From contig NZ_FPCK01000003.1 of assembly GCF_900116545.1 (NCBI RefSeq), forward strand, positions 372,001 through 436,000: a stretch of 64,000 nt of DNA, read 5' to 3'. The position numbers and the translations under genes are program-made. Within the stretch, counting starts at the first letter, position 1, and every line of letters starts with the position of its first letter. This document shows positions 17,052-26,150 of the stretch, piece after piece. Source of the DNA: Devosia crocina (GTDB taxonomy: Bacteria; Pseudomonadota; Alphaproteobacteria; Rhizobiales; Devosiaceae). Below the pieces are notes generated by a model that ran no database searches, was not told the DNA's origin, and saw nothing but the letters and a program-made list of their open reading frames with translations.

Positions 17052-17701
17052 GCACGGTCGCCATCATCGATTATGGCGCGGGCAATCTGCGCTCCGCCGC
17101 CAATGCCTTTGAACGCGTGGCCGCAGCGCTGGCGAATGGAACCGAGATTCTGGTTACGGCCGATCCCGAGCGCGTGCGCAAAGCCGATCGGATCGTCCTG
17201 CCCGGCGTCGGCGCCTTTGCCGATTGCAAGGCGGGGCTCGATGCAGTCTCCGGCATGGCCGAGGTTCTTGAGGACCGCGTGATCGGCAACGGCACGCCCT
17301 TTCTCGGCGTCTGCGTCGGCATGCAGCTTCTGGCGAGCGAAGGCCGCGAGAAACTGGTCACGCAAGGCTTGGGCTGGATTCCCGGCGCCGTCGAAAAGAT
17401 CGTGCCCGCGACCCAGGCGCTCAAAATCCCGCACATGGGCTGGAACACGATCGCAGTGACCCAGAACCATGCCCTTCTTGACGGCATTCCGGATGGTCCG
17501 GATGGGCTCCACGCCTATTTCGTCCATTCCTATCACTTCCGCACGGACGATCCCGCCCATCTGGTCGCCACCACCGATTATGGTGGGCCCGTCACTGCCT
17601 GCATCGGCCGCGACAATATTTTCGGCACGCAGTTCCACCCGGAAAAATCACAGGCGCTGGGGCTGAAGCTGATCGAGAATTTCCTGGGATGGATGCCGTG
17701 A
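17048..17701 (+). CDS. hisH: HisH, glutamine amidotransferase subunit of IGP synthase
   Basis: Supplies ammonia to HisF for imidazole glycerol phosphate formation. The 217-aa class I glutaminase begins VAIIDYGAGNLRSAANAFERV. The nucleophile is in PFLGVCVGMQLL (about residues 81-92), and the catalytic His/Glu are in FGTQFHPEKSQ near residue 195. It follows DUF2628 with a 4-bp overlap. A family-A repeat separates it from hisA. Confidence 0.97.
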   Translation: MSTVAIIDYGAGNLRSAANAFERVAAALANGTEILVTADPERVRKADRIVLPGVGAFADCKAGLDAVSGMAEVLEDRVIGNGTPFLGVCVGMQLLASEGREKLVTQGLGWIPGAVEKIVPATQALKIPHMGWNTIAVTQNHALLDGIPDGPDGLHAYFVHSYHFRTDDPAHLVATTDYGGPVTACIGRDNIFGTQFHPEKSQALGLKLIENFLGWMP

Positions 17702-17714
17702 AGATGGCCAAGGT

Positions 17715-17855
17715 CACCCTCTATTCCTCTCCTCCTCGGGGAGAGGTGGCTTGGCCAAGCCAGGTCGGTGAGGGGGATGCCGCCACGTTCGCTGAAACAT
17801 TCCCCTCATCCGGCGCTGCGCGCCGCCTTTTCCCCGAGCGGGAGAAGAACAAGAG
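17715..17855. repeat. Family-A palindromic repeat (hisH-hisA gap)
   Basis: Two hairpin halves are visible: CCTCTCCTCCTCGGGGAGAGG with GGTCGGTGAGGGGG, then CCCCTCATCCGGCGCTGCGC with TTTTCCCCGAGCGGGAGAAG. It occupies most of the gap inside the his cluster and ends about 20 bp before the hisA start. Confidence 0.75.
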
Positions 17856-17873
17856 TTTGTGCCGGAGCCAGAT

Positions 17874-18602
17874 ATGATCCTCTTCCCCGCCATCGACCTC
17901 AAGGACGGCCAGTGCGTGCGCCTCAAGCTCGGCGACATGAACCAGGCAACCGTCTTCAACGACGATCCCGCTGCCCAGGCCAAGAGCTTCGAAGACCAGG
18001 GCTTTGATTATCTCCACGTCGTTGACCTCAACGGCGCCTTTGCCGGCGAAAGCGTCAATGGCGCGGCGGTCGAGTCCATCCTCAAGACCGTGAACTTTCC
18101 CGTTCAACTTGGCGGCGGCATCCGCACGCTCGAGCATATCGAGAGCTGGCTCGACAAGGGGCTTGCCCGCGTCATTCTCGGCACGGTCGCGGTGCGCGAT
18201 CCGGAGCTTGTGAAGGAAGCTGCGAAAAAATGGCCCGGACAGGTGGCGGTGGGTACCGATGCCAAGGGCGGCATGGTTGCCGTCGAAGGCTGGGCGGAAA
18301 CCTCGGAACTCTCGATCATCGAACTCGCCAAGCGTTTTGAAGGCGCTGGCGTCGCGGCCATCATCTATACCGATATCGACCGCGACGGCGTCCTCGCCGG
18401 CATCAACTGGGACTCAACGCTCGAGCTGGCGCGCGCCACCTCCATTCCCGTCATCGCTTCGGGAGGCCTCGCCTCGATGGACGATATCGAGCGCATGACC
18501 CGCCGGGAATACCAGATCCTCGAAGGCGCCATTTCCGGCCGGGCGCTCTATGATGGCCGCATTGATTCACGTGAAGCATTGGCGCGTTTGAAGGCGGCAT
18601 GA
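17874..18602 (+). CDS. hisA: HisA, ProFAR isomerase
   Basis: Isomerises ProFAR to PRFAR, step four of histidine synthesis. I use the ATG at 17874 (242 aa, [21 protein letters not shown]), with a GGAG ribosome-binding site 7 bases upstream. An in-frame GTG at 17859 would add five residues. The TIM barrel has catalytic Asp in PAIDLKDG and the phosphate loops [11 protein letters not shown] and [12 protein letters not shown] parS-like site overlaps codons for DSREALARL near the 3' end. The stop overlaps the next small gene by 4 bp. Confidence 0.97.
   Translation: MILFPAIDLKDGQCVRLKLGDMNQATVFNDDPAAQAKSFEDQGFDYLHVVDLNGAFAGESVNGAAVESILKTVNFPVQLGGGIRTLEHIESWLDKGLARVILGTVAVRDPELVKEAAKKWPGQVAVGTDAKGGMVAVEGWAETSELSIIELAKRFEGAGVAAIIYTDIDRDGVLAGINWDSTLELARATSIPVIASGGLASMDDIERMTRREYQILEGAISGRALYDGRIDSREALARLKAA
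18563..18578. other. parS-like site 6 (inside hisA)
   Basis: TGATTCACGTGAAGCA matches parS at 14 of 16 positions. It is in the hisA coding sequence, about 11.5 kb from the origin candidate. Confidence 0.65.
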
Positions 18603-18883
18603 TGCAGGCTCGGCAGAAGCGCTTTCCCTGGCTCGGCCACTTCGTGGTCTTCTGCCTGATCGGCGTCTTCTCCCTTTTGCCTGTTATCTGGCTCGCCGTG
18701 GTCAATGCCCAAAACCCCGGCGCGCAGATCGGGCTCGCTGACCTCGCCGCCGGGTGGGGCGTCCTCGGATGGCTTGTGATGACACCCTTTGTCCTCGGCC
18801 CGATCCTTTTTTTGATTTGGGCGCTGGTGGCCGGCATTCACCTGGTTATCTACCTGCGTCGCCTGAAGGGTCAGCCGCAATGA
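18599..18883 (+). CDS. Small membrane protein in the his cluster (first of two)
   Basis: Unrecognised 94-aa protein. An N-terminal KRFPWLGHF stretch precedes two strongly hydrophobic segments (about residues 14-34 and 52-85), the second ending in a basic YLRRLKGQ tail. Two ATG codons at 18599 and 18602 are both possible starts. It overlaps hisA by 4 bp and the next gene by 4 bp, so it is translated as part of the his transcript. Length and topology resemble the next gene, suggesting a duplicated pair. No function is assigned. Confidence 0.75.
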   Translation: MMQARQKRFPWLGHFVVFCLIGVFSLLPVIWLAVVNAQNPGAQIGLADLAAGWGVLGWLVMTPFVLGPILFLIWALVAGIHLVIYLRRLKGQPQ

Positions 18884-19197
18884 GTGCGACGAAGGGATTT
18901 CCGTGGCGGACCTATCTCGCCGTTTTAGCCGTGATTGTGCTCTTTGCGGCCGCCCCGCTCCTCTCTGTCTATTTCACCTATCTTGTGGCTGACGCCAATG
19001 GCTGCACCGTCAACGAAGCCACCACGCATCCCTGCATCGTCTGGGGCACGGATTGGGGTGAGCTGCTTTATGCAACGGGCGTCATGGGCTGGTTCATGCT
19101 GGCGACCATTCCGCTCGGCGGCGGTGCGCTGATCGTCTGGTTCGTCATTCTTCTTATTCATTACTTCGCCTGGCGGCAGAAAAGCGGAACGCCATGA
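18880..19197 (+). CDS. Small membrane protein in the his cluster (second of two)
   Basis: Unrecognised 105-aa protein beginning [32 protein letters not shown]. Two hydrophobic segments (about residues 12-32 and 60-95) flank a loop with two Cys ([17 protein letters not shown]) that could form a disulfide on the periplasmic side. It overlaps both the preceding small gene and hisF by 4 bp. The KGFPW/KRFPW start and the two-helix layout shared with its neighbour suggest tandem paralogues. Its role in histidine synthesis, if any, is not visible. Confidence 0.75.
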   Translation: MSATKGFPWRTYLAVLAVIVLFAAAPLLSVYFTYLVADANGCTVNEATTHPCIVWGTDWGELLYATGVMGWFMLATIPLGGGALIVWFVILLIHYFAWRQKSGTP

Positions 19198-19994
19198 CCC
19201 TCAAGACCCGTATCATCCCCTGTCTCGACGTTGCCGGCGGCCGCGTCGTCAAGGGCGTCAATTTCGTCGATCTCGTGGATGCCGGCGATCCCGTCCAGGC
19301 GGCCATGGCCTATGACGCGGCCGGAGCGGACGAGCTGACTTTTCTCGACATCACGGCGAGCCATGAAGGCCGCGACACGATCTTCGATGTCGTCGCGCGC
19401 ACCGCTGAACATTGCTTCATGCCGGTCACCGTCGGCGGTGGCGTTCGCACGGTGGAGGATATCCGCAAACTGCTCCTGGCCGGCGCCGATAAGGTCGCCA
19501 TCAATTCCGCAGCCGTCAGTGATCCCGATTTTATCGCGCGCGCCGCCGACAAGTTCGGCAATCAGTGCATCGTGGTTTCCGTCGATGCCAAACAGCGGCT
19601 CAAGGGGCGCGTTGGCGGCGACAATCGCAGCGAATGGGAAATCTACACCCATGGCGGACGCAAGCCCACCGGCATCGATGCGGTGGAATTTGCCGCCCGC
19701 ATGGTCGAGCGGGGGGCCGGCGAACTGCTGGTGACCTCGATGGATCGCGACGGCACCAAATCCGGTTTCGATCTCAGGCTGACCCGCACCATTGCCGATG
19801 CGGTCGAGGTGCCGGTGATCGCCTCGGGCGGCGTTGGCACGCTGCAGCACCTTGTCGAAGGTGTGGAAGAGGGGCACGCCAGCGCTGTGCTCGCCGCCTC
19901 GATCTTCCACTTCGGCACTTTTACGATTCCCGAAGCCAAGCGCTATATGGTCGAGCACGGCATCGCCATGCGCATGGATGCCAATGCCGCTTGA
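19194..19994 (+). CDS. hisF: HisF, cyclase subunit of IGP synthase
   Basis: Combines PRFAR with ammonia from HisH to give IGP and AICAR. The 266-aa (beta-alpha)8 barrel begins [24 protein letters not shown] with the catalytic Asp in CLDV. The second catalytic Asp is in [12 protein letters not shown] near residue 183, and phosphate-binding loops [10 protein letters not shown] and [10 protein letters not shown] are present. It overlaps the preceding membrane-protein gene by 4 bp. Confidence 0.98.
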   Translation: MTLKTRIIPCLDVAGGRVVKGVNFVDLVDAGDPVQAAMAYDAAGADELTFLDITASHEGRDTIFDVVARTAEHCFMPVTVGGGVRTVEDIRKLLLAGADKVAINSAAVSDPDFIARAADKFGNQCIVVSVDAKQRLKGRVGGDNRSEWEIYTHGGRKPTGIDAVEFAARMVERGAGELLVTSMDRDGTKSGFDLRLTRTIADAVEVPVIASGGVGTLQHLVEGVEEGHASAVLAASIFHFGTFTIPEAKRYMVEHGIAMRMDANAA

Positions 19995-20005
19995 GCCTCG
20001 AAACT

Positions 20006-20056
20006 GATGCCGTCACTGCATCTCACCCCGGCAAAGCCGGGGATGGCAAGCAGTGA
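20006..20056. repeat. Short palindrome in the hisF-hisE gap
   Basis: A CACCCCGGC / GCCGGGG hairpin is flanked by CACTGC and GCAGTG arms. It resembles a shortened family-C element. It lies just upstream of the hisE ribosome-binding site. Confidence 0.5.
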
Positions 20057-20069
20057 TTGGGGAGACAAA

Positions 20070-20387
20070 ATGACCCTTGAAGATCTCGAAGCCCGCATTG
20101 CCCAGCGCGCCGCCGCCTCCCCCGAGGAGAGCTACACGGCGAAACTGATCGCCCGCGGCATCAACAAGGCGGCACAGAAAGTGGGCGAGGAAGCGACCGA
20201 AGCGGTGATCGCCGCGGTGACCGGCGACCGGACCGAACTCGTCAAGGAATCGGCTGACCTGCTCTATCACCTCCTGGTGGTGCTGAAGGCGGCCGACATT
20301 CCCCTGCGCGAAGTGATGAGCGAACTCGACAGGCGCACCGCCCAAACCGGGCTGGCCGAAAAAGCATCCCGCACGGATCAGAGCTGA
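20070..20387 (+). CDS. hisE: Phosphoribosyl-ATP pyrophosphatase
   Basis: Hydrolyses PR-ATP to PR-AMP, step two of histidine synthesis. I start it at the ATG at 20070 (105 aa, [30 protein letters not shown]), with GGGAGA 5 bases upstream. The 20007 alternative runs through a palindrome. The all-alpha MazG-like fold shows [14 protein letters not shown] and [13 protein letters not shown] with the acidic metal ligands. hisG, hisD and hisI are not in the window. The stop shares a base with coaA. Confidence 0.96.
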   Translation: MTLEDLEARIAQRAAASPEESYTAKLIARGINKAAQKVGEEATEAVIAAVTGDRTELVKESADLLYHLLVVLKAADIPLREVMSELDRRTAQTGLAEKASRTDQS

Positions 20388-21340
20388 TGGCGCCGCGCTC
20401 TCCCGCTCTCGACCCCTATCATCATTTCACCAAGGCCGAGTGGAGCAGGCTGCGCGATGGCCAGCCCATGACGCTTGATCAAAGCGACATTGATCGCCTG
20501 CGCGGCCTGACCGATCCGATCTCACTCAGCGAAGCCGAGGAGGTCTACCTCCCGCTCTCGCGCCTCCTCTCCTACTATGTCGAGGCCATTCAGGGCCTGC
20601 ACAACGTCCAGTCCCGCTTTCTCCAAACGCCCCATGGACACAAGGTGCCCTTTATCATCGGCGTGGCAGGATCTGTGGCAGTCGGGAAATCGACCACCGC
20701 CCGCATCCTCCAGACGCTGCTTTCCCGCTGGCCCTCGACCCCGCGCGTCGATCTCGTCACCACCGACGGGTTCTTGTATCCCAATGCGGTCCTCACCCAA
20801 AAAGGCTTTCTCGAGCGCAAGGGCTTTCCCGAAAGCTACGACCGCGCGCGCTTCGTCAATTTCTTGGCCGAGGTCAAATCCGGCAAGGCGAATGTCAAGG
20901 TGCCGGTCTATTCGCACCTCGTCTACGACGTGCTCCCGGGAGAGGAGGTCACCATCGACCGGCCCGATATTCTGATCGTCGAGGGGCTCAACATTCTTCA
21001 GCCCGGCGAATTGCCCAAGACCGGACGGCCGATCCTTTTTGCCTCCGACTTCCTCGATTTCTCGGTCTATATCGACGCCGACAATGACGATCTCGAAGAC
21101 TGGTTCATGCAGCGCTTCTTCCGCCTGCGCGAAACCGCCTTCCAGGACCCCTCCTCATTCTTCCGCCGCTTCGCCGAAATGAGCGAAGAAGAGGCCGGCA
21201 CCTTTGGCCGCAAGGTCTGGCGCTCGATCAATCTGCCCAATCTCGTTGACAATGTCCTGCCGACGCGAGGCCGCGCGGATCTAATTCTCAAAAAGGGCAA
21301 AGATCATCTCATCGAGAATGTTAGCTTGCGGCGCGTGTGA
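20387..21340 (+). CDS. coaA: Pantothenate kinase, type I
   Basis: Phosphorylates pantothenate, the regulated first step of CoA synthesis. The 317-aa protein has the usual YHHFTKAEWSRLRDG N-terminus and Walker A GVAGSVAVGKSTTAR near residue 92. VTTDGFLYPN and KGFPESYD follow, and the later DFSVYIDADNDDLEDWFMQRF segment is typical of CoaA. The TGATG overlap with hisE implies coupling. The hisE-coaA adjacency is common in alphaproteobacteria. Confidence 0.97.
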   Translation: MAPRSPALDPYHHFTKAEWSRLRDGQPMTLDQSDIDRLRGLTDPISLSEAEEVYLPLSRLLSYYVEAIQGLHNVQSRFLQTPHGHKVPFIIGVAGSVAVGKSTTARILQTLLSRWPSTPRVDLVTTDGFLYPNAVLTQKGFLERKGFPESYDRARFVNFLAEVKSGKANVKVPVYSHLVYDVLPGEEVTIDRPDILIVEGLNILQPGELPKTGRPILFASDFLDFSVYIDADNDDLEDWFMQRFFRLRETAFQDPSSFFRRFAEMSEEEAGTFGRKVWRSINLPNLVDNVLPTRGRADLILKKGKDHLIENVSLRRV

Positions 21341-21427
21341 TGCGCCCTGCTCGCTCGACCTCGTTCTTTAAGGCTTGCTTGCGCTACGCACGTCCCGAGA
21401 ACGTCTTAGAACCAATGGAGGCGAAAG

Positions 21428-21560
21428 AGCCCCTCACCCTGACCATCTCCCCGAAGGGACGAGTGGATGATGGGCGAATGACCAGTGCAAAAGCCGGAGC
21501 ATGACTTCACGGTTCCTGCGTCTCCTCGCCCCTCTGGGGAAAGGGTCAGGGTGAGGGGTC
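21428..21560. repeat. Family-A type palindromic repeat (coaA-VOC gap)
   Basis: The terminal arms CCCCTCACCCTGACC (21430-21444) and GGTCAGGGTGAGGGG (21544-21558) are perfect 15-bp inverted repeats. Internal CATCTCCCCGAAGGG and CCCCTCTGGGGAAAGGG stems are present. The gap between convergent coaA and the VOC gene holds nothing else that I can support. Confidence 0.75.
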
Positions 21561-21589
21561 TTAGACCATCACCAACCGAAATTGAGACC

Positions 21590-21940
21590 TCAATACGTCC
21601 CCGGCTGCGGCTGGGTCAAAACGATCAGATTGCCGTCGGGGTCGCGCAATTTCGCAGTCTTAAAAAAATCCCCGATCGCTTTTGACACCGGCTTGATGCC
21701 GTGCATGTCGAGACGGCCCAGTTCTTCGGCGATATCGTCGACGATCAGCATCAGCACGCTCGCGCCTGCCCGGTCGGCATCGCTTGCCACATGCACCCAG
21801 CCCCCGCCGGGTAATTTCCACTCTGCAGCGCTTTGCATCGGTCGGGCATCGGCCGAGCGCCCGAACAGATATTCATACCAGACGAGCGACTCGGGCAGGT
21901 TCTCGACGGCAATGCTGGCCAGCGCATTGGAAATGGTCAT
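21590..21940 (-). CDS. VOC (glyoxalase/bleomycin-resistance) superfamily protein
   Basis: A 116-aa single-domain vicinal oxygen chelate protein, starting MTISNALASIAVENLPESLVWYEYLFGR at 21940. An in-frame upstream start at 22015 is less likely. The fold is indicated by the paired beta-alpha-beta pattern and the C-terminal KTAKLRDPDGNLIVLTQPQPG. The order IAVENLPES...YE resembles the dioxygenase/glyoxalase group. The metal and substrate cannot be deduced. It is divergent from dapB. Confidence 0.82.
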   Translation of the reverse strand: MTISNALASIAVENLPESLVWYEYLFGRSADARPMQSAAEWKLPGGGWVHVASDADRAGASVLMLIVDDIAEELGRLDMHGIKPVSKAIGDFFKTAKLRDPDGNLIVLTQPQPGTY

Positions 21941-22086
21941 TCGGGGTCCGTTCGGTGCTTCGCGGGATAGCCTAGAGTTTTGTGGCGATTGTGTCGATTG
22001 TGGTCCGCCGGGCAAATGGGCTCACGCAGTTGGCGCGCGCCTGCCACACTGATATAGGCGGACGGAGCCTGTTTGGGAGAGTGCCG

Positions 22087-22899
22087 ATGAGCCAGTTGAG
22101 GACCGTGGTTGCCGGAGCCGGGGGCCGCATGGGCAGTGCCAATATCAGGGCCGTTGCCGGAAGTGCTGGTCTTGAGCTTGTCGGTGCCGTGGACCGTCCG
22201 GGCACAGCGTCGATCGGCAAAGATGCCGGGAGCCTCGCCGGCATCGAGCCACTCGGCATTCCCGTTACCGACGATATCGCTCCCTTTCTCGACACGTCCG
22301 ATGTCATTATCGATTTTTCTGCGCCCGCGGCCAGCGTGGCCCTTGCCCGGCATGCGGCGAGCCGCGGCCTCGTGCATCTGATCGGCACGACCGGTTGTTC
22401 CGAAGCCGACGAGGCAGCCATCGCCGACGCCGCGGCCCAAGGGGCCCGTATCGTCAAGTCCGGCAATTTCTCCCCCGGCATGGTGGCGCTTGCCGCCCTG
22501 GTGGAAAAGGCTGCGGCGGCGCTTGCCGACTACGATATCGAAGTGCTCGAAATGCACCACAATCTCAAAGTCGATGCACCCTCCGGCACGGCGCTGATGC
22601 TGGGCGATGCGGCAGCCAGGGGCCGGAATATTTCGCTTCGGGACCATTCGGTGCGCGTGCGTGACGGCCATACCGGGCCCCGCGAAGCAGGCACGATTGG
22701 TTTTGCGACCCTGCGCGGCGGCAATGTCATCGGGGACCATACCGTCATTCTCGCCGGTCCGTCCGAGCGTATCGAACTCACTCATCGTGCGCAGGACCGC
22801 ACCATCTATGCCAATGGCGCCGTGCGCGCCGCGCTTTGGGCGGCACAGCAGCCGGCCGGACTTTATTCCATGGCCGACGTTCTCGGCCTCAACGACTGA
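22087..22899 (+). CDS. dapB: 4-hydroxy-tetrahydrodipicolinate reductase
   Basis: NAD(P)H-dependent reductase of the diaminopimelate/lysine pathway. I start it at the ATG at 22087 (270 aa, [23 protein letters not shown]), preceded by GGGAGAG. The nucleotide-binding GAGGRMG motif is at residues 10-16. The active-site segment [26 protein letters not shown] carries the catalytic His pair and the Lys. The C-terminus [26 protein letters not shown] is typical. gpmA follows after 18 bp. Confidence 0.97.
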   Translation: MSQLRTVVAGAGGRMGSANIRAVAGSAGLELVGAVDRPGTASIGKDAGSLAGIEPLGIPVTDDIAPFLDTSDVIIDFSAPAASVALARHAASRGLVHLIGTTGCSEADEAAIADAAAQGARIVKSGNFSPGMVALAALVEKAAAALADYDIEVLEMHHNLKVDAPSGTALMLGDAAARGRNISLRDHSVRVRDGHTGPREAGTIGFATLRGGNVIGDHTVILAGPSERIELTHRAQDRTIYANGAVRAALWAAQQPAGLYSMADVLGLND

Positions 22900-22917
22900 A
22901 CGCAAGGGACTGACACA

Positions 22918-23532
22918 ATGAGCGGCACGCTGATCCTGGTTCGCCATGGCCAGAGCGACTGGAACCTGAAAAATCTCTTCACCGGCTGGCGCAATCCGAA
23001 CCTGACCGAAAAGGGCGAGGGAGAAGCGCGGGCTACCGGCCAGGCGCTCAAGGCTGGCGGCTATGCGCCCCATCTCTTTTACACCTCGGCCCTGCGCCGC
23101 GCTCAGCATACGCTCGATCTCATTCTTGAGGAGATGGGCATCCTCAACGTCACCATCACGCGCAACGTCGCGCTTAATGAGCGCGACTATGGTGATCTTT
23201 CGGGCCTCAACAAGGATGATGCGCGCGAAAAATGGGGCGAGGAACAGGTCCATATCTGGCGGCGTTCCTACGATGTGCCCCCGCCGGGCGGTGAAAGCCT
23301 CAAGGATACGGCAGACCGCACCCTGCCCTATTACGAGTCCGAGATCCTGCCCCAGCTCAAGGCCGGCAAGACCGTGCTGATCGCAGCGCACGGCAATTCC
23401 CTGCGTGCCCTTGTCATGGCTATCGAAGGGCTGACGCCTGACGAGATCCTGGCTCGTGAAATCGCTACCGGCGAACCCACGGTCTATCGCATCGGCCCCG
23501 ATGGCAAGCTCGTCGAGCGCATCATCCTTTAA
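22918..23532 (+). CDS. gpmA: 2,3-bisphosphoglycerate-dependent phosphoglycerate mutase
   Basis: Glycolytic interconversion of 3- and 2-phosphoglycerate. The 204-aa protein has the catalytic [20 protein letters not shown] (residues 8-27) and the second His in [13 protein letters not shown] near residue 160. Length is shorter than the 250-aa enterobacterial enzyme, as is normal in alphaproteobacteria. The 3' end overlaps the convergent AI-2E gene by 11 bp. Confidence 0.95.
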   Translation: MSGTLILVRHGQSDWNLKNLFTGWRNPNLTEKGEGEARATGQALKAGGYAPHLFYTSALRRAQHTLDLILEEMGILNVTITRNVALNERDYGDLSGLNKDDAREKWGEEQVHIWRRSYDVPPPGGESLKDTADRTLPYYESEILPQLKAGKTVLIAAHGNSLRALVMAIEGLTPDEILAREIATGEPTVYRIGPDGKLVERIIL

Positions 23533-24598
23533 GTTCATGCGAGGGCGGGGTGATGATGCCGCGGCGCCTGTCATGGCCAAGGCTCATCGCCTGCCCGTCG
23601 CGTGGCTCGACATAGAGCTTGAGCACGAGCACGCGCAGCACTGCATAGACCGGTGTGGCCAGCGCAATGCCGATAATGCCAAAGAGAGCACCCATGATTG
23701 CCATGATGCTCAGCGACCAGGCCGGTGAAAGCTTGATGATGCGCTGTTGCAGCATCGGGGTGAGGATATAACCCTCCAGATTCTGGATCAGCAGCAGTCC
23801 GATCCCCCCCAGGATCAAAACGTTCATCCCCTGCCCGGCCAGGGTCAGCAGCACCGGCACCGCCGAAAAGATTGGCCCTAGAAACGGGATGAAGTTGAGC
23901 ACGCCCGAAAGCAGCGCCAGCACCAGCGCATTGGGTACGCCAAGCGCCCAGAGCAAAAGTCCCACCAGCGTGCCGATCAGTACCATGACGGCCAGCTGGG
24001 TCACCATCCATCCGCGCAGGGCCGAGCCTGTCTCCGTTAGCGCGCTGAGGAGTCGCGGCCGGTGATGCTGCGGCAAGAGCAGCAGGAAGCCGTCCCGGTA
24101 CGTGGCCGGGTTGATGGCGAAGAAGAGCCCCAGAAACACCACCACCACGACATTGCTGAGCACGCCCACCGTGCCGCCGAAAAACGAGCCGGCCTGCGAG
24201 ACCACCCCGCCCGGATCGGGGAGCAGGTTCTGCATGATGTTTTCGAGTTCGGAGCGGCTGAAATTATCGAGAAGCCCGGATTCGAGCGCCAGCCCATAAA
24301 GCCGCATCACTTCCTTGGAAAGAATGCGCAGCACTTCCTGGATCGAGAGAACCAGGCTCACCCCGCCCATCGAAAGGGCGATCAGCACACCTGCAAAGAT
24401 GGCGATGCTGACAATGGTCAGCAGCAGCGAGCGTGGCGCTGGCACAAGTTTTTCGAGGCCCCGCACCGCCGCATCGAGCACGCAGGCGACCAGCACGCCC
24501 GCAAAGATGATCAGGAGCGTGTGCGACAAGAACCAGGCCAGAACCAGCGCTGCCGCGATAAGGACACCAGTAACGATGGCGCGCGTTTCGGCCGGCAT
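23522..24598 (-). CDS. AI-2E transporter (PerM) family permease
   Basis: Polytopic inner-membrane protein of the AI-2E/PerM family, 358 aa with about seven or eight hydrophobic helices. The motifs [23 protein letters not shown] (about residues 232-254) and [24 protein letters not shown] are typical. Members include exporters of signalling molecules and Na+/H+ antiporters; the substrate here is unknown. The C-terminus is a polar basic tail. It lies 60 bp downstream of the Ada-type gene on the same strand. Confidence 0.9.
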   Translation of the reverse strand: MPAETRAIVTGVLIAAALVLAWFLSHTLLIIFAGVLVACVLDAAVRGLEKLVPAPRSLLLTIVSIAIFAGVLIALSMGGVSLVLSIQEVLRILSKEVMRLYGLALESGLLDNFSRSELENIMQNLLPDPGGVVSQAGSFFGGTVGVLSNVVVVVFLGLFFAINPATYRDGFLLLLPQHHRPRLLSALTETGSALRGWMVTQLAVMVLIGTLVGLLLWALGVPNALVLALLSGVLNFIPFLGPIFSAVPVLLTLAGQGMNVLILGGIGLLLIQNLEGYILTPMLQQRIIKLSPAWSLSIMAIMGALFGIIGIALATPVYAVLRVLVLKLYVEPRDGQAMSLGHDRRRGIITPPSHELKG

Positions 24599-24658
24599 GG
24601 CTGTTTCCCTCGGATTCGATCCCAGGGGCCAAAGCCTTGCGGGGGAGAAACGTTCCCC

Positions 24659-25549
24659 TCAGGCCCGATTCACGTGAAACTCTGTCTCGGCCGCGACTAC
24701 TCCCGCTTCCCAGCCGAGAATGGCGCGCTTGCGCGGCACGCCCCAATGATAGCCGGTCAGCGCCCCCGAAGTGCCCACCACCCGGTGGCAGGGTACGACG
24801 AAGCTGATCGGGTTCTTGCCCACCGCTGCCCCAACGGCGCGCGAAGCTGTGGGCCGCCCGATACGCTGAGCAACCTGGGAATAGGTCGCCGCCTTTCCGC
24901 ATGGGATCTGGAGCAGGGTTTCCCAAACCTGCACTTCGAAGTCGGTGCCGATCAGCACGACCCGCACCGGCTGGTCGGGCGACCAGCGGCTGGGCTCGAA
25001 GATCGATGCGACGAGTGGCGCCACCTGCGCGTCGTCTCGGCTGAAGCGAGCACGCGGCCAGCGCTGGGCCAGATCCTGAAATGCGTCCTCGACGCTCGTT
25101 TCCGCATCCGCAAAGCCGAGCCCGGATATTCCGTATTCCGTGGCGGTGACGACAGCCAGCCCAAAGGGCGACGGAGCCACGCCCCAGACCATGTCGATCC
25201 CCGCGCCCCCGGCCCGAAACACTCCGGGCGGCATGGCCTCATAAGTCACAAACAGGTCATGAAGGCGTGAGGTCGAGGATAGCCCTACTGCATAAGTCGT
25301 CTCGAGCACCGAGACCTGATCGCGCAACAAGGACTTGGCATGGTTGAGCGCCACGGCTTGGGCAAAGCTCTTGGGGCTGAGCCCGCACCAGCGCCGGAAA
25401 AGGTCGGTCAATTGCCGCTCGGTCAAACCCAGGGCTCGGGCGAAGCGGGCCAGGTCGGTAGCATCGGGTCCGTGTTCGCTCAAGTAGCGGATGGCAGCGC
25501 GAATGGTGTCGTAGTCGCTGGCCGGTGCGAGGTGTGCAAGCTGGTTCAT
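24659..25549 (-). CDS. AraC HTH / methylated-DNA-protein cysteine S-methyltransferase (Ada-type, lacks N-terminal domain)
   Basis: Repairs O6-alkylguanine in DNA by transfer to an active Cys. The 296-aa protein has an AraC-type HTH at about residues 15-110 (LGLTERQLTDLFRRWCGLSPKSF). The middle segment resembles the Ada ribonuclease-like domain. The C-terminal methyltransferase has the active-site PCHRVVGTSGALTGYHWG near residue 250. The N-terminal zinc/Cys phosphotriester-repair domain of E. coli Ada is absent, so methyl-induced activation of that kind is unlikely. The last codons (TEFHVNRA) overlie a parS-like site. Confidence 0.92.
   Translation of the reverse strand: MNQLAHLAPASDYDTIRAAIRYLSEHGPDATDLARFARALGLTERQLTDLFRRWCGLSPKSFAQAVALNHAKSLLRDQVSVLETTYAVGLSSTSRLHDLFVTYEAMPPGVFRAGGAGIDMVWGVAPSPFGLAVVTATEYGISGLGFADAETSVEDAFQDLAQRWPRARFSRDDAQVAPLVASIFEPSRWSPDQPVRVVLIGTDFEVQVWETLLQIPCGKAATYSQVAQRIGRPTASRAVGAAVGKNPISFVVPCHRVVGTSGALTGYHWGVPRKRAILGWEAGVVAAETEFHVNRA
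24666..24681. other. parS-like site 7 (3' end of the Ada-type gene)
   Basis: CGATTCACGTGAAACT matches parS at 13 of 16 positions. The minus strand encodes the FHVN residues near the protein's C-terminus. Confidence 0.55.
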
Positions 25550-25619
25550 GGCCGGATCTTTCCGTTGGTCCTGCCCCTTCTAGCGCCGGGCTGAACTGTG
25601 CACGACCCGCTTTTGACGC

Positions 25620-26105
25620 TCAGGCGCGCCGGGCCCGCCGCAGGGCCTGCCCGAAGGCACGGGCAAAGCTCGACTTGTCGGTCAGCGCCATAAAGGCCCC
25701 GATCTCGATCGTGTCCGCTCCGGTCTGAAGGTGAACGGCGGTGGTTCGCTCGTTCTCGTCCCGCTGCAACACGAGGCGCACCGTTTTGGGATCGAAACGG
25801 CGCAACTGCCGCGTCTCGCTTGGCCCTGCCATGGTGATCTCCACCTGATCGGGCCACACCGTGATCTGCTCTTCCAGTTGCGCCCGGCGCGATTGACGCA
25901 CCGAAAGCACCGTCAGTCCCGCTCCCGCAAGGGCAAAGCCGGCGAGACCGGGCACGAGAAAATCGGGTACAGCAAGGAGGAATGGCGTTGCGACGATGCC
26001 GGCAAGCGCCAGTGCGAGCCAGCCGCCAGCCATACGCAAAGACCGCTCCGGACGGAGCGTTGCGGAAAACAGGGGACTGGTTGTGGTGCTGGTTTGCATT
26101 GGCAT
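25620..26105 (-). CDS. DUF2244 family membrane protein
   Basis: Predicted membrane protein of unknown function, 161 aa from the ATG at 26105 (MPMQTSTTTSPLFSATLRPERSL). Two adjacent hydrophobic segments at about residues 28-65 (WLALALAGIVATPFLLAVPDFLVPGLAGFALAGAGLTVL) precede a soluble C-terminal domain with the ITVWPDQVEI pattern. DUF2244 genes divergent from nth are common in Rhizobiales, and here the gap to nth is 45 bp. Likely shared promoter region. Confidence 0.85.
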   Translation of the reverse strand: MPMQTSTTTSPLFSATLRPERSLRMAGGWLALALAGIVATPFLLAVPDFLVPGLAGFALAGAGLTVLSVRQSRRAQLEEQITVWPDQVEITMAGPSETRQLRRFDPKTVRLVLQRDENERTTAVHLQTGADTIEIGAFMALTDKSSFARAFGQALRRARRA

Positions 26106-26150
26106 GTTCGACTCGCCCAGAAATATTGGCAGAGATTCGAGGGCGAGAGA

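Noticed and set aside
21341..21427. A small gene downstream of coaA
   Set aside because: The segment is non-coding in all frames examined and leads into a palindromic repeat.
21937..23580. 547-codon minus-strand open frame opposite dapB and gpmA
   Set aside because: Antisense shadow of two clear genes.
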